Shown: positions 1 through 8,350, counted from the first letter of the stretch. The stretch: DNA of 64,000 nt from Clostridiaceae bacterium Marseille-Q4143 (GCA_018228645.1 CP073693.1:186001-250000); one strand, 5' to 3'. Notes: a model not told the origin generated them from the letters alone. Program-made: numbers and translations.

Positions 1-318
1 GGATGTTTCTCTCATATACTTCTTTTTCGCCCGCATATACATGAGGATCTCATTCTCCACACATCTCGCCGCATAGGTAGAAAGTCTTCTGGCCTTCTCC
101 TGGTCAAAGGTGTCCACCGCCTTGATCAGTCCGATCGTTCCGATAGAGATCAATTCTTCCATATCATCTTCTGCCGACTGATATTTTTTCACAATATGCG
201 CTACCAGACGCAGATTATATTCAATCAAAATCCGCCTGGCCTCCCCATCCCCGTCCCGCAGTCTGCTCAGGTAGTATTTCTCGTTTTCAGCCGTAAGCGG
301 TTTTGGAAAAGTCCTCAA
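1..318 (-). CDS. sigK: RNA polymerase sporulation sigma factor SigK (5' part, truncated by window edge)
   Basis: The first 106 codons of a sigma-70 family factor are present; the gene continues past base 1. The core region 2 sequence includes NLRLVAHIVKKY, ISIGTIGLIKAVDTF and STYAARCVENEILMYMRA, which match sigma-K (and the related sigma-E) of the mother cell. The likely start is TTG at 318-316, with a GAGAGAGGTG ribosome binding site 7 nt upstream, giving an N-terminus of MRTFPKPLTAENEKYYL. An in-frame TAA lies at 354-352, so there is no room for the roughly 20-residue membrane-associated pro-sequence of Bacillus pro-sigma-K. I infer that this factor is made already active. Sigma-K rather than sigma-E rests on remembered similarity. 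Confidence 0.85.
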   Translation of the reverse strand, partial: MRTFPKPLTAENEKYYLSRLRDGDGEARRILIEYNLRLVAHIVKKYQSAEDDMEELISIGTIGLIKAVDTFDQEKARRLSTYAARCVENEILMYMRAKKKYMRETS

Positions 319-400
319 AAAAAGGCACCTCTCTCGCGGATTTAATACATTTTATGTAAAAATCCGGCAGAAGTGCCTTTCCCTCTTATTTCTTTTTCCT

Positions 401-1633
401 TTAAAAATCTTTTCTTCTTAAGATATCCATGGCTTCCGGCGCACTGGACAATTTTACTTTGAGCGCCTGTTTTGCATGCGGCGCGCTTTCCTGTTCATTG
501 CCTTCCAGATCCTGAATATGTTCCACCGTCACCTCAATGTTCCGTCCATCCGGCTTCATAATCTCGATCGTCTCTCCCACAGAGAACTTGTTGCGCTGTT
601 CCAGATCGAAGACACCGGCTGCATCCGGCTGTCCGGCAATTCCAAGATAGACATAATCTTTCTCATAGGTGTTGCTGTCATAGATCTGTGAATTTTCATC
701 CGGTTTTCCGTAGAAAAAACCGGTGGTGAACCGACGATAAGTACATCCAGTGATCTGCTGCTCATACCACGGAAGGTTCTGTTCATAGACCTCTCTGCCT
801 TTTTCCAGATCATCCAGTGCCTTGCGGTAGGTTCTCGCAACTGTCGCAACATAGAGTGCCGTCTTCATACGTCCCTCAATCTTCAGGCTGTCCACACCGG
901 CATCTACAAGATCCGGCAGATGATCCACCATGCAGAGATCTTTGGAGTTAAAAATATAGGTACCTCTCTCATTTTCGTAGACAGGCATATATTCGCCCGG
1001 GCGTGTCTCTTCCACCACAGAATATTTCCAGCGGCACGGATGTGTACAGGCTCCCCGGTTCGCATCTCTTCCGGTAAAGAAATTGCTCAGAAGACATCTT
1101 CCGGAATAGGAGATACACATAGCTCCATGTACAAATGTCTCTATCTCCAGGCTGTCCGGAATATGATCCCGGATCTCCCGAATCTCCTTCAGGGAGAGTT
1201 CCCGTCCCGTTACCACACGGGTTGCACCCTGACGCTGCCAGAAAAGAAATGTCATATAGTTGACATTGTTTGCCTGGGTAGACACATGAATATCAATCTC
1301 CGGACATACTTCTCTTGCGATGGTAAACATTCCAGGATCGGAAATGATCAGTGCATCCGGCTCGATAGCCTTCAGTTCTTCAAAATATGCTCTGGCACCG
1401 TCCAGATCATCATTGTGTGCCAAAATATTGGCGGTCACATATACTTTCACTCCATGTTCATGAGCAAAGCGAATACCCTCCGCCATGTCCTCCATGGAAA
1501 AATTTTTTGCCTTTGCACGAAGTCCGAAGGCTTCGCCACCGATGTATACGGCATCTGCGCCAAAGGTAACTGCCACCTTCAACACTTCCAGACTGCTGGC
1601 CGGCACCAGAAGCTCCGGTTTTCTTCTCATCAT
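401..1633 (-). CDS. trhP: U32 family peptidase-like tRNA uridine hydroxylation protein (TrhP/YrrN/YrrO type)
   Basis: A 410-residue U32-family protein. The family signature is visible as ETFVHGAMCISYSGRC, with cysteines at about 173, 180, 196 and 200 likely to bind an iron-sulfur cluster. Although called collagenase-like peptidases, characterised members of this type (TrhP) make 5-hydroxyuridine at position 34 of tRNAs. The adjacent upstream gene is the methyltransferase that would convert this to 5-methoxyuridine, which supports the tRNA role. ATG at 1633 is preferred because it follows AAGAAAGGA; an upstream in-frame ATG at 1660 would overlap trmR and has no clear site. Bacillus has two paralogues here, this window has one. 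Confidence 0.85.
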   Translation of the reverse strand: MMRRKPELLVPASSLEVLKVAVTFGADAVYIGGEAFGLRAKAKNFSMEDMAEGIRFAHEHGVKVYVTANILAHNDDLDGARAYFEELKAIEPDALIISDPGMFTIAREVCPEIDIHVSTQANNVNYMTFLFWQRQGATRVVTGRELSLKEIREIRDHIPDSLEIETFVHGAMCISYSGRCLLSNFFTGRDANRGACTHPCRWKYSVVEETRPGEYMPVYENERGTYIFNSKDLCMVDHLPDLVDAGVDSLKIEGRMKTALYVATVARTYRKALDDLEKGREVYEQNLPWYEQQITGCTYRRFTTGFFYGKPDENSQIYDSNTYEKDYVYLGIAGQPDAAGVFDLEQRNKFSVGETIEIMKPDGRNIEVTVEHIQDLEGNEQESAPHAKQALKVKLSSAPEAMDILRRKDF

Positions 1634-1646
1634 ATCGATTCCTTTC

Positions 1647-2288
1647 TTACTTCCGGACACTGACTGTCACTCCGTCTCCCAGCGGGAGAACCGAAGTCAC
1701 CAGATCATCCCGGTGTGTCAGTTCATACAGATATTCTCTCATACGCGCATGAATTGTCCGGTCACGCCGCTCTACTGCGAAACGGGACTCCACAATATTT
1801 CCATCCTGCAGCACATTATCCGATACCAGAACAGCTCCTTCTGGCATGATCCTTAAAAGTTCCGGCAGATAGTAGATATACTGTGCCTTCGCTGCATCCA
1901 GAAATACAAAATCATAGGGGCCGGTAAGCCTCTTCAGCACTTCCATGGCGTCACCCTCGAGAAGTGTAATCTGATGATCCTTCCCTGCCCGGACAAAGTT
2001 TTCCCTGGCTATGGGAATTCGTTTTTCATAATTTTCTATCGTTGTGATCGTACAGTTCTCCGATACACATTCACTCATCATAAGGGAAGAAAAACCAACC
2101 GCTGTGCCAATCTCCAGAATGTGCTCCGGCTGTTTCATAACCAGCAGCATCTTCAAAAAACTCTGCGTCTCTTTCCGGATAATGGGTACCCTTTCTTTCA
2201 GCGCCCATTTTTCCAGTTCTGTCAGAAACGGCGTATCTTCCGTGCTCAGGGAATTGATATAGGAGATGATTCTTTCATTTGCAATCAT
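1647..2288 (-). CDS. trmR: tRNA 5-hydroxyuridine O-methyltransferase TrmR (class I SAM-dependent)
   Basis: A 213-residue O-methyltransferase of the caffeoyl-CoA/catechol OMT-like family. The SAM-binding motif is ILEIGTAVGFSSLMM at about residues 57-71; the metal-binding region is FVFLDAAKAQY (D131) and VSDNVL (D157, N158). TrmR (YrrM) in Bacillus methylates 5-hydroxyuridine in tRNA to 5-methoxyuridine. Its position directly upstream of the U32 protein is the same as in Bacillus. The start ATGA overlaps the stop of the preceding MltG-like gene, suggesting translational coupling. A small-molecule OMT is the alternative, but the neighbourhood favours tRNA. Confidence 0.85.
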   Translation of the reverse strand: MIANERIISYINSLSTEDTPFLTELEKWALKERVPIIRKETQSFLKMLLVMKQPEHILEIGTAVGFSSLMMSECVSENCTITTIENYEKRIPIARENFVRAGKDHQITLLEGDAMEVLKRLTGPYDFVFLDAAKAQYIYYLPELLRIMPEGAVLVSDNVLQDGNIVESRFAVERRDRTIHARMREYLYELTHRDDLVTSVLPLGDGVTVSVRK

Positions 2289-2668
2289 TCCTCATCCTCC
2301 TCTGTCTCTTCTCCGGCAAGAATCTTCAGCATCTCCCTCGGTCTCATGGACGTATTCAGCACATACTTTCCCGGTTGGATTTTATCCTCATATCCGGTTA
2401 CTTTCATCTGGATTTTGAAGACGTCTGCGCTTTTTACCAGTCCCTTCCGCTCGAGAAGTTTTGCCACTTTTCCTGCGGACATATCGCTGGTCACAGATAC
2501 GCTGACATCCCGTCCCGGTTCTTCTTCCGCCGCCGTGTCAGACACCACACTGTAGCAGTACGTATATGCATATTCGCCAACTTTAAAGATACCAACCACT
2601 ACCAGTATCAGGAGTGCCAGTCTGAGCAGAAACAGTCCCAGTGACAGCATCCAGTTTCCTTCCTTCAT
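2285..2668 (-). CDS. MltG/YceG-like membrane protein lacking the catalytic domain
   Basis: A 127-residue protein with one membrane segment (about residues 9-32), a short linker, then a LysM-like segment (SVSVTSDMSAGKVAKLLERKG ... IQPGKYVLNTSMRPREMLKIL, quoted in part) that resembles the N-terminal domain of MltG endolytic transglycosylases. It ends in an acidic tail and has no lytic transglycosylase domain with the catalytic glutamate; complete MltG is about 340-380 residues. It sits where mltG sits in the Bacillus ruvX-mltG-trmR order. I see no frameshift or leftover catalytic sequence downstream, so it looks like a stable short form. The start could also be ATG 2650, which follows AAGGAAGG. 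Confidence 0.6.
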   Translation of the reverse strand: MKEGNWMLSLGLFLLRLALLILVVVGIFKVGEYAYTYCYSVVSDTAAEEEPGRDVSVSVTSDMSAGKVAKLLERKGLVKSADVFKIQMKVTGYEDKIQPGKYVLNTSMRPREMLKILAGEETEEDEE

Positions 2669-2687
2669 GCCTCGTAAACTTCCTCTC

Positions 2688-4352
2688 TTATACCTCCATG
2701 ATGATCGGAAGAATCATGGGATTTCTCTTGGTCTTCTTTCTGATATAATCTCCCAGTGCATCCTTCATCACGTTCTTCATCTTGCCCCAGTCCGTAATAT
2801 GACGGTCCAGACATTTCTCCACTGCGTCATAAACTACAGCTCTTGCCTGCTCCATCAGATCCTCGGATTCTCTCACATAGACAAATCCTCTGGATACAAT
2901 ATCCGGTCCGGACAGCAGTGTATTGCTTCCCTTGTCCAGGGTCAGGACAATAATCATAATACCATCTTCTGCCAGATGCTGACGGTCACGCATTACGATG
3001 CTTCCTACATCTCCCACACCAAGTCCATCCACAAAGATTGCTCCTGTATGAACTTTATCCACAATTTTCGCAGAATTTTCATCCATCTCGATCACATCAC
3101 CGGACCGCATAACAAAGATATTCTCTTTTTCAATACCCAGCTGCTCTGCGATGGAAGCCTGTGCTTTCAGATGGCGGTACTCTCCATGAACCGGAATCGC
3201 ATATTTCGGATGCACCAGAGAATAGATCAGCTTGATCTCCTCCTGACATGCATGTCCGGATACGTGCGCATCCTGGAAAATAACATTGGCACCCTTGGCT
3301 GAAAGCTCGTTAATCACCTTGGATACCGCTTTCTCATTTCCCGGAATCGGATTGGAACTAAAAATTACTGTATCCCCCGGCATAATATGGACTCTTCTGT
3401 GCAGGTTCTGAGCCATACGGGACAGAGCTGCCATGGATTCTCCCTGGCTTCCTGTCGTGATCAGCACTGTTGCCTCCGGCGGATAGTTGTTCAGCTGCTC
3501 AATCTCAATCAGTGTATTATCCGGCACATTGATATAGCCAAGCTCTGCAGCAGTGGAGATAACATTGACCATGCTGCGTCCCTCGATGACTACTTTTTTG
3601 TTATACTTATAAGCAGAATTAATAATCTGCTGCACACGGTCTACATTGGATGCGAACGTTGCAACGATAATTCTGGAGTTGCAGTGTTCTGCAAACAGAG
3701 TGTCCATGGTACGGCCGACTGTCTTCTCAGACTGGGTAATGCCAGGGCGTTCCGCATTGGTACTGTCACACATCAGCGCCAGTACACCTTTCTTTCCGAT
3801 CTCACCGAAACGCTGCAGATCAATACTGTCTCCGTATACCGGCGTATAGTCTACCTTAAAGTCTCCGGTGTGTACAACAGTTCCTGCAGGAGAATAAATC
3901 GCCAGAGCGGAGGCATCCGCAATACTGTGGTTGGTCTTGATAAACTCTACCCGGAACTTCCCGAGATTAATGGATTGTCCGTGGCGTACTACCTTTCTCT
4001 TGGTAGTTCTCAGCATATTATGCTCTTTTAATTTATTCTCGATCAGAGCAATCGTCAGTTTCGTTGAATAAACCGGTACATTAATATCCTTCAGGATATA
4101 TGGCAACGCACCGATATGGTCCTCATGTCCGTGTGTGATCACAAAGCCTTTCACTTTGCTCAGATTCTGCTTCAGATAGCTCACATCCGGTATGACCAGA
4201 TCGATTCCCAGCATATCATCCTCGGGGAATGCCAGACCGCAATCCACGACAACAATACTGTCTTCAAATTCAAAGGCAGTAATATTCATTCCGATCTGTT
4301 CCAGTCCACCAAGCGGAATGATACGCAATTTTGAATTGTTTACATTTTTCAA
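2688..4352 (-). CDS. rnj: Ribonuclease J
   Basis: A 554-residue metallo-beta-lactamase/beta-CASP ribonuclease, the usual length for RNase J. The zinc site HGHEDHIGALPY is at residues 74-85, followed by the beta-CASP region and a C-terminal domain ending near KRNPMILPIIMEV. RNase J acts as a 5'-to-3' exonuclease and endonuclease in mRNA decay and rRNA processing. The start codon is TTG at 4352-4350, placed 8 nt after a perfect AGGAGG; no in-frame ATG is nearby. The gene lies between DUF1292 and the MltG-like gene, where Bacillus has no RNase J, so this is an insertion into an otherwise conserved block. Which paralogue (J1 or J2) cannot be decided here. Confidence 0.93.
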   Translation of the reverse strand: MKNVNNSKLRIIPLGGLEQIGMNITAFEFEDSIVVVDCGLAFPEDDMLGIDLVIPDVSYLKQNLSKVKGFVITHGHEDHIGALPYILKDINVPVYSTKLTIALIENKLKEHNMLRTTKRKVVRHGQSINLGKFRVEFIKTNHSIADASALAIYSPAGTVVHTGDFKVDYTPVYGDSIDLQRFGEIGKKGVLALMCDSTNAERPGITQSEKTVGRTMDTLFAEHCNSRIIVATFASNVDRVQQIINSAYKYNKKVVIEGRSMVNVISTAAELGYINVPDNTLIEIEQLNNYPPEATVLITTGSQGESMAALSRMAQNLHRRVHIMPGDTVIFSSNPIPGNEKAVSKVINELSAKGANVIFQDAHVSGHACQEEIKLIYSLVHPKYAIPVHGEYRHLKAQASIAEQLGIEKENIFVMRSGDVIEMDENSAKIVDKVHTGAIFVDGLGVGDVGSIVMRDRQHLAEDGIMIIVLTLDKGSNTLLSGPDIVSRGFVYVRESEDLMEQARAVVYDAVEKCLDRHITDWGKMKNVMKDALGDYIRKKTKRNPMILPIIMEV

Positions 4353-4421
4353 AAAAATAACCTCCTGTATGTTTCATTCAATAAGTAACAGTTATATCTG
4401 CAGGACAACTTCCCTTTTGTC

Positions 4422-4679
4422 CTATCTTTCAATATCCACATCGTCAAGAAGCTCTTCAAACACGGTCAGCACCGCATCCAGCTCCTTCTCATCCTCTACG
4501 ATTTCATAGAGGCTTTCCTGGTCCTGATCTTCTGAAGTATCTTTTAAGATCAGACACTCTCCGTCATCTTCCTCGGAATCAGTTACCAGAAGATAATTTA
4601 CCCCGCTCATACGGGTCTGTTCCAGTACATAAAATTCCGCAGAATCTCCATCTTTTCCCTGAAATACTAATTTTTCCAT
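4422..4679 (-). CDS. DUF1292 domain protein (YrzB family)
   Basis: An 85-residue acidic protein with the pattern of DUF1292: a short beta-rich segment reading VFQGKDGDSAEFYVLEQTRM, then NYLLVTDSEED and ECLILKDTSEDQDQESLYEIV. The function is unknown. It follows ruvX by 3 nt, the conserved ireB-ruvX-DUF1292 order of Firmicutes, so it is almost certainly co-transcribed and co-translated. The C-terminal half (EDEKELDAVLTVFEELLDD) is strongly acidic. Confidence 0.85.
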   Translation of the reverse strand: MEKLVFQGKDGDSAEFYVLEQTRMSGVNYLLVTDSEEDDGECLILKDTSEDQDQESLYEIVEDEKELDAVLTVFEELLDDVDIER

Positions 4680-4682
4680 TTT

Positions 4683-5114
4683 CTATTTTCTCCTGCTGTA
4701 CTCTCCGTCCAGATATCCCTGAAGGATAAATACAGCTGCAATCTGATCTATGTGTTCTTTTCTGTTTTCTCTGCGCACGCCGCTCTCCATAAGCGTCCTG
4801 TTCGCTGCCACGGTTGTAAGACGTTCATCCCACATGACAACAGGCAGACCTGTCCGCCGTTTCAGCATTTCTGCAAACTCCAGCGATTTTTCAGCCCTGT
4901 CCCCAATCGTATTATTCATATTTTTCGGAAAACCCAATACGATACGTTCCACTTCGTATTCCCGGCACAGTTCCTCTATTCTCGCCAGCGTCTTACGAAG
5001 CTTGTTTTCCTGTGTCCTGCAGATGGTCTCTACAGCCTGAGCAGTCAGAAGGAGTGCGTCACTCACTGCGACTCCCACTGTCTTGGAGCCGTAGTCAAGT
5101 CCCATAATTCTCAT
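4683..5114 (-). CDS. ruvX: Holliday junction resolvase-like nuclease RuvX/YqgF
   Basis: A 143-residue RNase H-fold protein. The N-terminus [19 protein letters not shown] carries the first catalytic aspartate (D6), and [17 protein letters not shown] the later acidic motif. YqgF/RuvX proteins have been linked to 16S rRNA 5' end processing and to Holliday junction resolution. Length and motifs are typical. It sits between ireB and the DUF1292 gene as in most Firmicutes. Confidence 0.92.
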   Translation of the reverse strand: MRIMGLDYGSKTVGVAVSDALLLTAQAVETICRTQENKLRKTLARIEELCREYEVERIVLGFPKNMNNTIGDRAEKSLEFAEMLKRRTGLPVVMWDERLTTVAANRTLMESGVRRENRKEHIDQIAAVFILQGYLDGEYSRRK

Positions 5115-5121
5115 CTTCTAC

Positions 5122-5385
5122 TCATTCCTTTACGGTTTTATCTACATATACTCTCAGAAGCTCTTCGACCAGCTCATCCCGCTCCACTTTCATGATAAGA
5201 CTTCTGGCTCCGTTGTGGCTGGTAATGTAGGTCGGATCTCCAGACATAATATAACCTACAATCTGGTTTACCGGATCATACCCTTTCTCGGTCATGGCCT
5301 GATAGACCAGCTGAAGAACATCTCCAACCTTTAATTCCTGATCGGACTGAATTTTAAAATACTGTGTATTTTCCAGTTTTTTCAT
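5122..5385 (-). CDS. ireB: IreB family regulatory phosphoprotein (YrzL)
   Basis: An 87-residue protein starting MKKLENTQYFKIQ and containing VYQAMTEKGYDPVNQIVGYI and SGDPTYITSHNGARSLI, the conserved IreB signature. In Enterococcus IreB is a substrate of the PASTA kinase IreK and affects cephalosporin resistance; phosphorylation is on N-terminal threonines, and a Thr is present at position 7 here. The open frame extends 31 codons upstream, but ATG 5385 fits the family start and follows a GGGGACGTGGG stretch. First gene of the conserved ireB-ruvX-DUF1292 run. Confidence 0.9.
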   Translation of the reverse strand: MKKLENTQYFKIQSDQELKVGDVLQLVYQAMTEKGYDPVNQIVGYIMSGDPTYITSHNGARSLIMKVERDELVEELLRVYVDKTVKE

Positions 5386-5474
5386 AGTCCCACGTCCCCA
5401 AATGTAATCTAACAATAGTTTACTATACTCTTTCTGAAAATTCAACGCAAAATTTCCGACAGACTTCGTAGGAT

Positions 5475-6773
5475 TCACTCACCGAGAACCATGTCTTTCA
5501 GAAGTCCGGTCACTTTTACATCGATAATCTCTCCGGCTGCCGCCGTCTCCGGTGCTACAGCTACTTTCACATATTCTCTGGTATGTCCTGCCAGATATGT
5601 TGTTCCACCAATGGTGCTTTCTTCTTCCAGCAAAACTTTTACAGTGCGTCCCAGCAGTTTTTTTCTGTACTCTCCACTGTTTTTTTCAGTCAGAGCAAGA
5701 AGCACATCACTTCTCTGATTTTTGATCTGTTCTGGAATCTGATCCGGCATCCGGTCTGCTTTCGTTCCTTTTCTGCGGGAATATTTGAAGACATGGGTTT
5801 CATAGAAACAGATATCTTTTAAGAACTCTACGGTCGCCGTAAATTCTTCCTCCGTCTCGCCCGGAAATCCGACGATCACATCCGTGGTCAGTGCCGGGTC
5901 ATCAAAATGCCGTCTCAGGCGTTCACAGCACTGGCGGAATTCTTCTGCACTATATCTTCGATTCATCCGCTTCAGCGTGGCATCGCATCCGCTCTGCAGA
6001 GACAGATGGAAATGCGGACACAGTTTTTCTTCCGCTGCCAGTCCTGCCACAAATTCCTCCGTCATGATCCGCGGTTCCAGGGAACCAAGACGGATTCTTT
6101 TAATCCCGTCAATCTTCGCAATCTCCTGAACCACGGTCAGCAGATTCTCATGTTCTTCCAGATCCGTTCCGTAGGAATCCAGATGAATACCGGTAAGAAC
6201 AACCTCTTGATAACCATTTTCGGCAAGACGTCCTGCCTCCGCCACAATGTCGGAGAGCCGTCTGCTTCTGACTCGCCCTCTTGTATAAGGAATAATGCAA
6301 TACGTACAGAACTGATTGCATCCGTCCTGAATCTTCATAAAAGCACGGGTGTGACCTGCCGTATGGCTCAGTGTCAGTTCTTCATACGTATGCTCTCTTG
6401 TCAGGTCATGCACATGCAGCGGATTGTGCTCCTTTTCCCAGTTTTCCAGAATGGACGGCAGGTTCACTTTTTCGTTATTTCCAATGAGAATATCCACAGA
6501 AGTATCTTTCAGGAGTTCCTCCCCCGCTGACTGCACATAACATCCGGCAGCAATCACCACTGCCTCCGGATTCATCTTTTTTGCACGATGAAGCATCTGG
6601 CGTGATTTCTTGTCTGCCATATTCGTGACACTGCAGGTGTTGACAATATAAGCGTCTGCTTTTTCTTCAAATGGCACTATCTCATATCCGTTCTGTTCCA
6701 GAATTTCCTGCATGGCCTCTGTCTCATATGCATTTACCTTACAGCCAAGATTATGCAGTGCTACTTTTTTCAT
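5475..6773 (-). CDS. mtaB: tRNA (t6A37) methylthiotransferase MtaB
   Basis: A 432-residue radical-SAM methylthiotransferase that makes 2-methylthio-N6-threonylcarbamoyladenosine at tRNA position 37. The N-terminal MTTase domain has cysteines at 11 (LGCKVN), 47 and 78; the radical-SAM motif is CNQFCTYC (C152, C156, C159), followed by IIPYTRGRVRSR. A TRAM-like C-terminus follows. ATG 6773 is chosen because CGGAGG lies 6 nt upstream; the upstream ATG at 6800 lacks a site. MtaB rather than MiaB is judged from length and from GCKVNAYE. In Bacillus mtaB follows prmA-rsmE; here those genes lie a little upstream, separated by nifS, thiI and the HPr-like gene. Confidence 0.92.
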   Translation of the reverse strand: MKKVALHNLGCKVNAYETEAMQEILEQNGYEIVPFEEKADAYIVNTCSVTNMADKKSRQMLHRAKKMNPEAVVIAAGCYVQSAGEELLKDTSVDILIGNNEKVNLPSILENWEKEHNPLHVHDLTREHTYEELTLSHTAGHTRAFMKIQDGCNQFCTYCIIPYTRGRVRSRRLSDIVAEAGRLAENGYQEVVLTGIHLDSYGTDLEEHENLLTVVQEIAKIDGIKRIRLGSLEPRIMTEEFVAGLAAEEKLCPHFHLSLQSGCDATLKRMNRRYSAEEFRQCCERLRRHFDDPALTTDVIVGFPGETEEEFTATVEFLKDICFYETHVFKYSRRKGTKADRMPDQIPEQIKNQRSDVLLALTEKNSGEYRKKLLGRTVKVLLEEESTIGGTTYLAGHTREYVKVAVAPETAAAGEIIDVKVTGLLKDMVLGE

Positions 6774-6807
6774 ATTTTTCCTCCGAAATCTTTTTTTCAT
6801 TTTATCA

Positions 6808-6836
6808 TTGACTTTCTCTCCGTAAGTAATTAATAT
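6808..6836 (+). promoter_or_regulatory. Sigma-A type promoter for the HPr-like gene
   Basis: TTGACT (6808-6813), a 17-nt spacer and TAATAT (6831-6836) face the HPr-like gene; a clear AGGAGG ribosome binding site follows at about 6861. Confidence 0.75.
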
Positions 6837-6872
6837 GAAAGAAAAGAAAAATTACTATAGGAGGAACATTCA

Positions 6873-7106
6873 ATGAAAACAGTTCACATTTCATTAAATT
6901 CTATCGATAAAGTAAAAGCATTTGTAAACGAGATCACAAAGTTTGATAATGATTTCGACCTTGTATCTGGTCGTTATGTCATTGATGCCAAATCAATCAT
7001 GGGTATCTTCAGTCTGGATCTCTCCAAACCGATCGAGCTGAATATTCATTCTGAGACCAACGTAGATGAGATTCTCAATATTCTCGCTCCGTATATCGTT
7101 GATTAA
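6873..7106 (+). CDS. HPr-like protein without the phosphoryl-accepting histidine
   Basis: A 77-residue protein with the HPr fold pattern. AKSIMGIFSLDLSKP matches the HPr segment around the regulatory serine (Ser46 region), and the ends match in length. The active-site segment that in HPr contains His15 is replaced by ISLNSIDKVKAFV, with no histidine at that place, so phosphotransfer to sugar permeases is not expected. It resembles Crh, the Bacillus catabolite co-repressor that also lacks His15. It is a single-gene plus-strand unit with its own promoter and terminator between two minus-strand groups. Role as a CcpA partner is inference. Confidence 0.7.
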   Translation: MKTVHISLNSIDKVKAFVNEITKFDNDFDLVSGRYVIDAKSIMGIFSLDLSKPIELNIHSETNVDEILNILAPYIVD

Positions 7107-7130
7107 TCATTGACTTTTACAGATAATCAT

Positions 7131-7159
7131 GCCGCAGGATTTTGTTCCTGCGGCTTTTT
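7131..7159 (+). terminator. Rho-independent terminator of the HPr-like gene
   Basis: A 9-bp perfect stem GCCGCAGGA/TCCTGCGGC (7131-7139 and 7146-7154) with a 6-nt loop and a T-run directly after it, 24 nt past the stop codon. Confidence 0.9.
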
Positions 7160-7171
7160 GTTTGTCCGTAA

Positions 7172-8350
7172 CTATTCGACTTCAATAATCTCATCAGAAG
7201 CAAGTGCTGCTTCTACCATCTCGTCGATCTTATCAGCAAGTGCCTTCTCTGATCTGCGGATCACATCCACACGCGGTTTGGTAACCGGATGCTTTGCTAC
7301 GAATGTGGTACAGCAGTCTTCATACGGAAGAATAGAAATCTCGTAGGTGTCAATCTTCTTGGCAATCGTCACGATATCTTCTTTATCAAATGCAATCAGC
7401 GGACGGAATACCGGAAGGGTACATACATCGTTGGTTGCCGCAAGACTCGGAACTGTCTGACTTGCCACCTGGCCGATACTCTCACCGGTAATAAGTGCCA
7501 GGCATCCGGTGTCTTCTGCGATCTGCTGTGCAATTCTCATCATGTAGCGGCGCATGATAATCGTCAGTTCGTCATGGGGACACTGATCATAGATATACAT
7601 TTGGATATCCGTAAAGTTGATTACATGAAGGCGGATCGGACCTGAATAAGCTGCTACTTTTTTCGCCAGATCCACTACCTTCTGCTTTGCTCTCTCACTG
7701 GTGTAAGGCGGTGCATGGAAGTAGACGGCATCAATGTAAACACCTCGTTTTGCCACCATATATCCTGCTACCGGACTGTCGATACCGCCGGATAAGAGAA
7801 GCATGGAACGTCCATTGGTTCCAAGGGGCATACCGCCCGGTCCCGGAATTACTTCGGAATAGATGTAGATTCTGCCGCGGATCTCAATATGAATGGTGAC
7901 ATCCGGCTTGTGCACATCAACTGTCATCTCCGGGAATTCATCCAGAATTCTTCCGCCCAGTTCCGCATTGATCTCCATGGACTCCATGGGGAATCCTTTA
8001 TGGGCACGGCGTGTGTGTACCTTGAACGTCTTCTTCTGTCCGCCGTACATTTCTCTTACGTAAGACATTACATGGGAAGACAGTTCTTCAAAACCTTCCC
8101 GCTCCACGATAACGACCGGGCAGATTCCTACAATTCCGAATACTCTCTGCAGTGCAGCCACTGCTTCCTCATAATCAAATTCACCCTCTGCCTCTACATA
8201 GATTCTTCCTTTTTCCTTGGAGATGCGGAAAAAGCCTTCCACATCCTTTAACACCTGTCTGATCCGGTCTGCAAGGGCATCCTCGAACACATAACGATTC
8301 TTCCCCTTGACGCCGATCTCTCCATATTTAATCAAAAATGCCTGAAACAT
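7172..8350 (-). CDS. thiI: tRNA 4-thiouridine synthase ThiI (short form)
   Basis: A 392-residue ThiI with an N-terminal ferredoxin-like/THUMP region and a PP-loop adenylation motif LLLSGGIDSPVAG at about 184-196. It lacks the C-terminal rhodanese domain of the E. coli enzyme, as is normal in Firmicutes. It adenylates tRNA U8 and transfers sulfur to give 4-thiouridine. The cysteine desulfurase gene just upstream (13 nt) is the expected dedicated sulfur donor, as with Bacillus NifZ. Confidence 0.93.
   Translation of the reverse strand: MFQAFLIKYGEIGVKGKNRYVFEDALADRIRQVLKDVEGFFRISKEKGRIYVEAEGEFDYEEAVAALQRVFGIVGICPVVIVEREGFEELSSHVMSYVREMYGGQKKTFKVHTRRAHKGFPMESMEINAELGGRILDEFPEMTVDVHKPDVTIHIEIRGRIYIYSEVIPGPGGMPLGTNGRSMLLLSGGIDSPVAGYMVAKRGVYIDAVYFHAPPYTSERAKQKVVDLAKKVAAYSGPIRLHVINFTDIQMYIYDQCPHDELTIIMRRYMMRIAQQIAEDTGCLALITGESIGQVASQTVPSLAATNDVCTLPVFRPLIAFDKEDIVTIAKKIDTYEISILPYEDCCTTFVAKHPVTKPRVDVIRRSEKALADKIDEMVEAALASDEIIEVE

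Noticed and set aside
4403..4426. AGGACAA/TTGTCCT hairpin after the DUF1292 gene as a terminator
   Set aside because: No T-run, and the next gene is in the same block.
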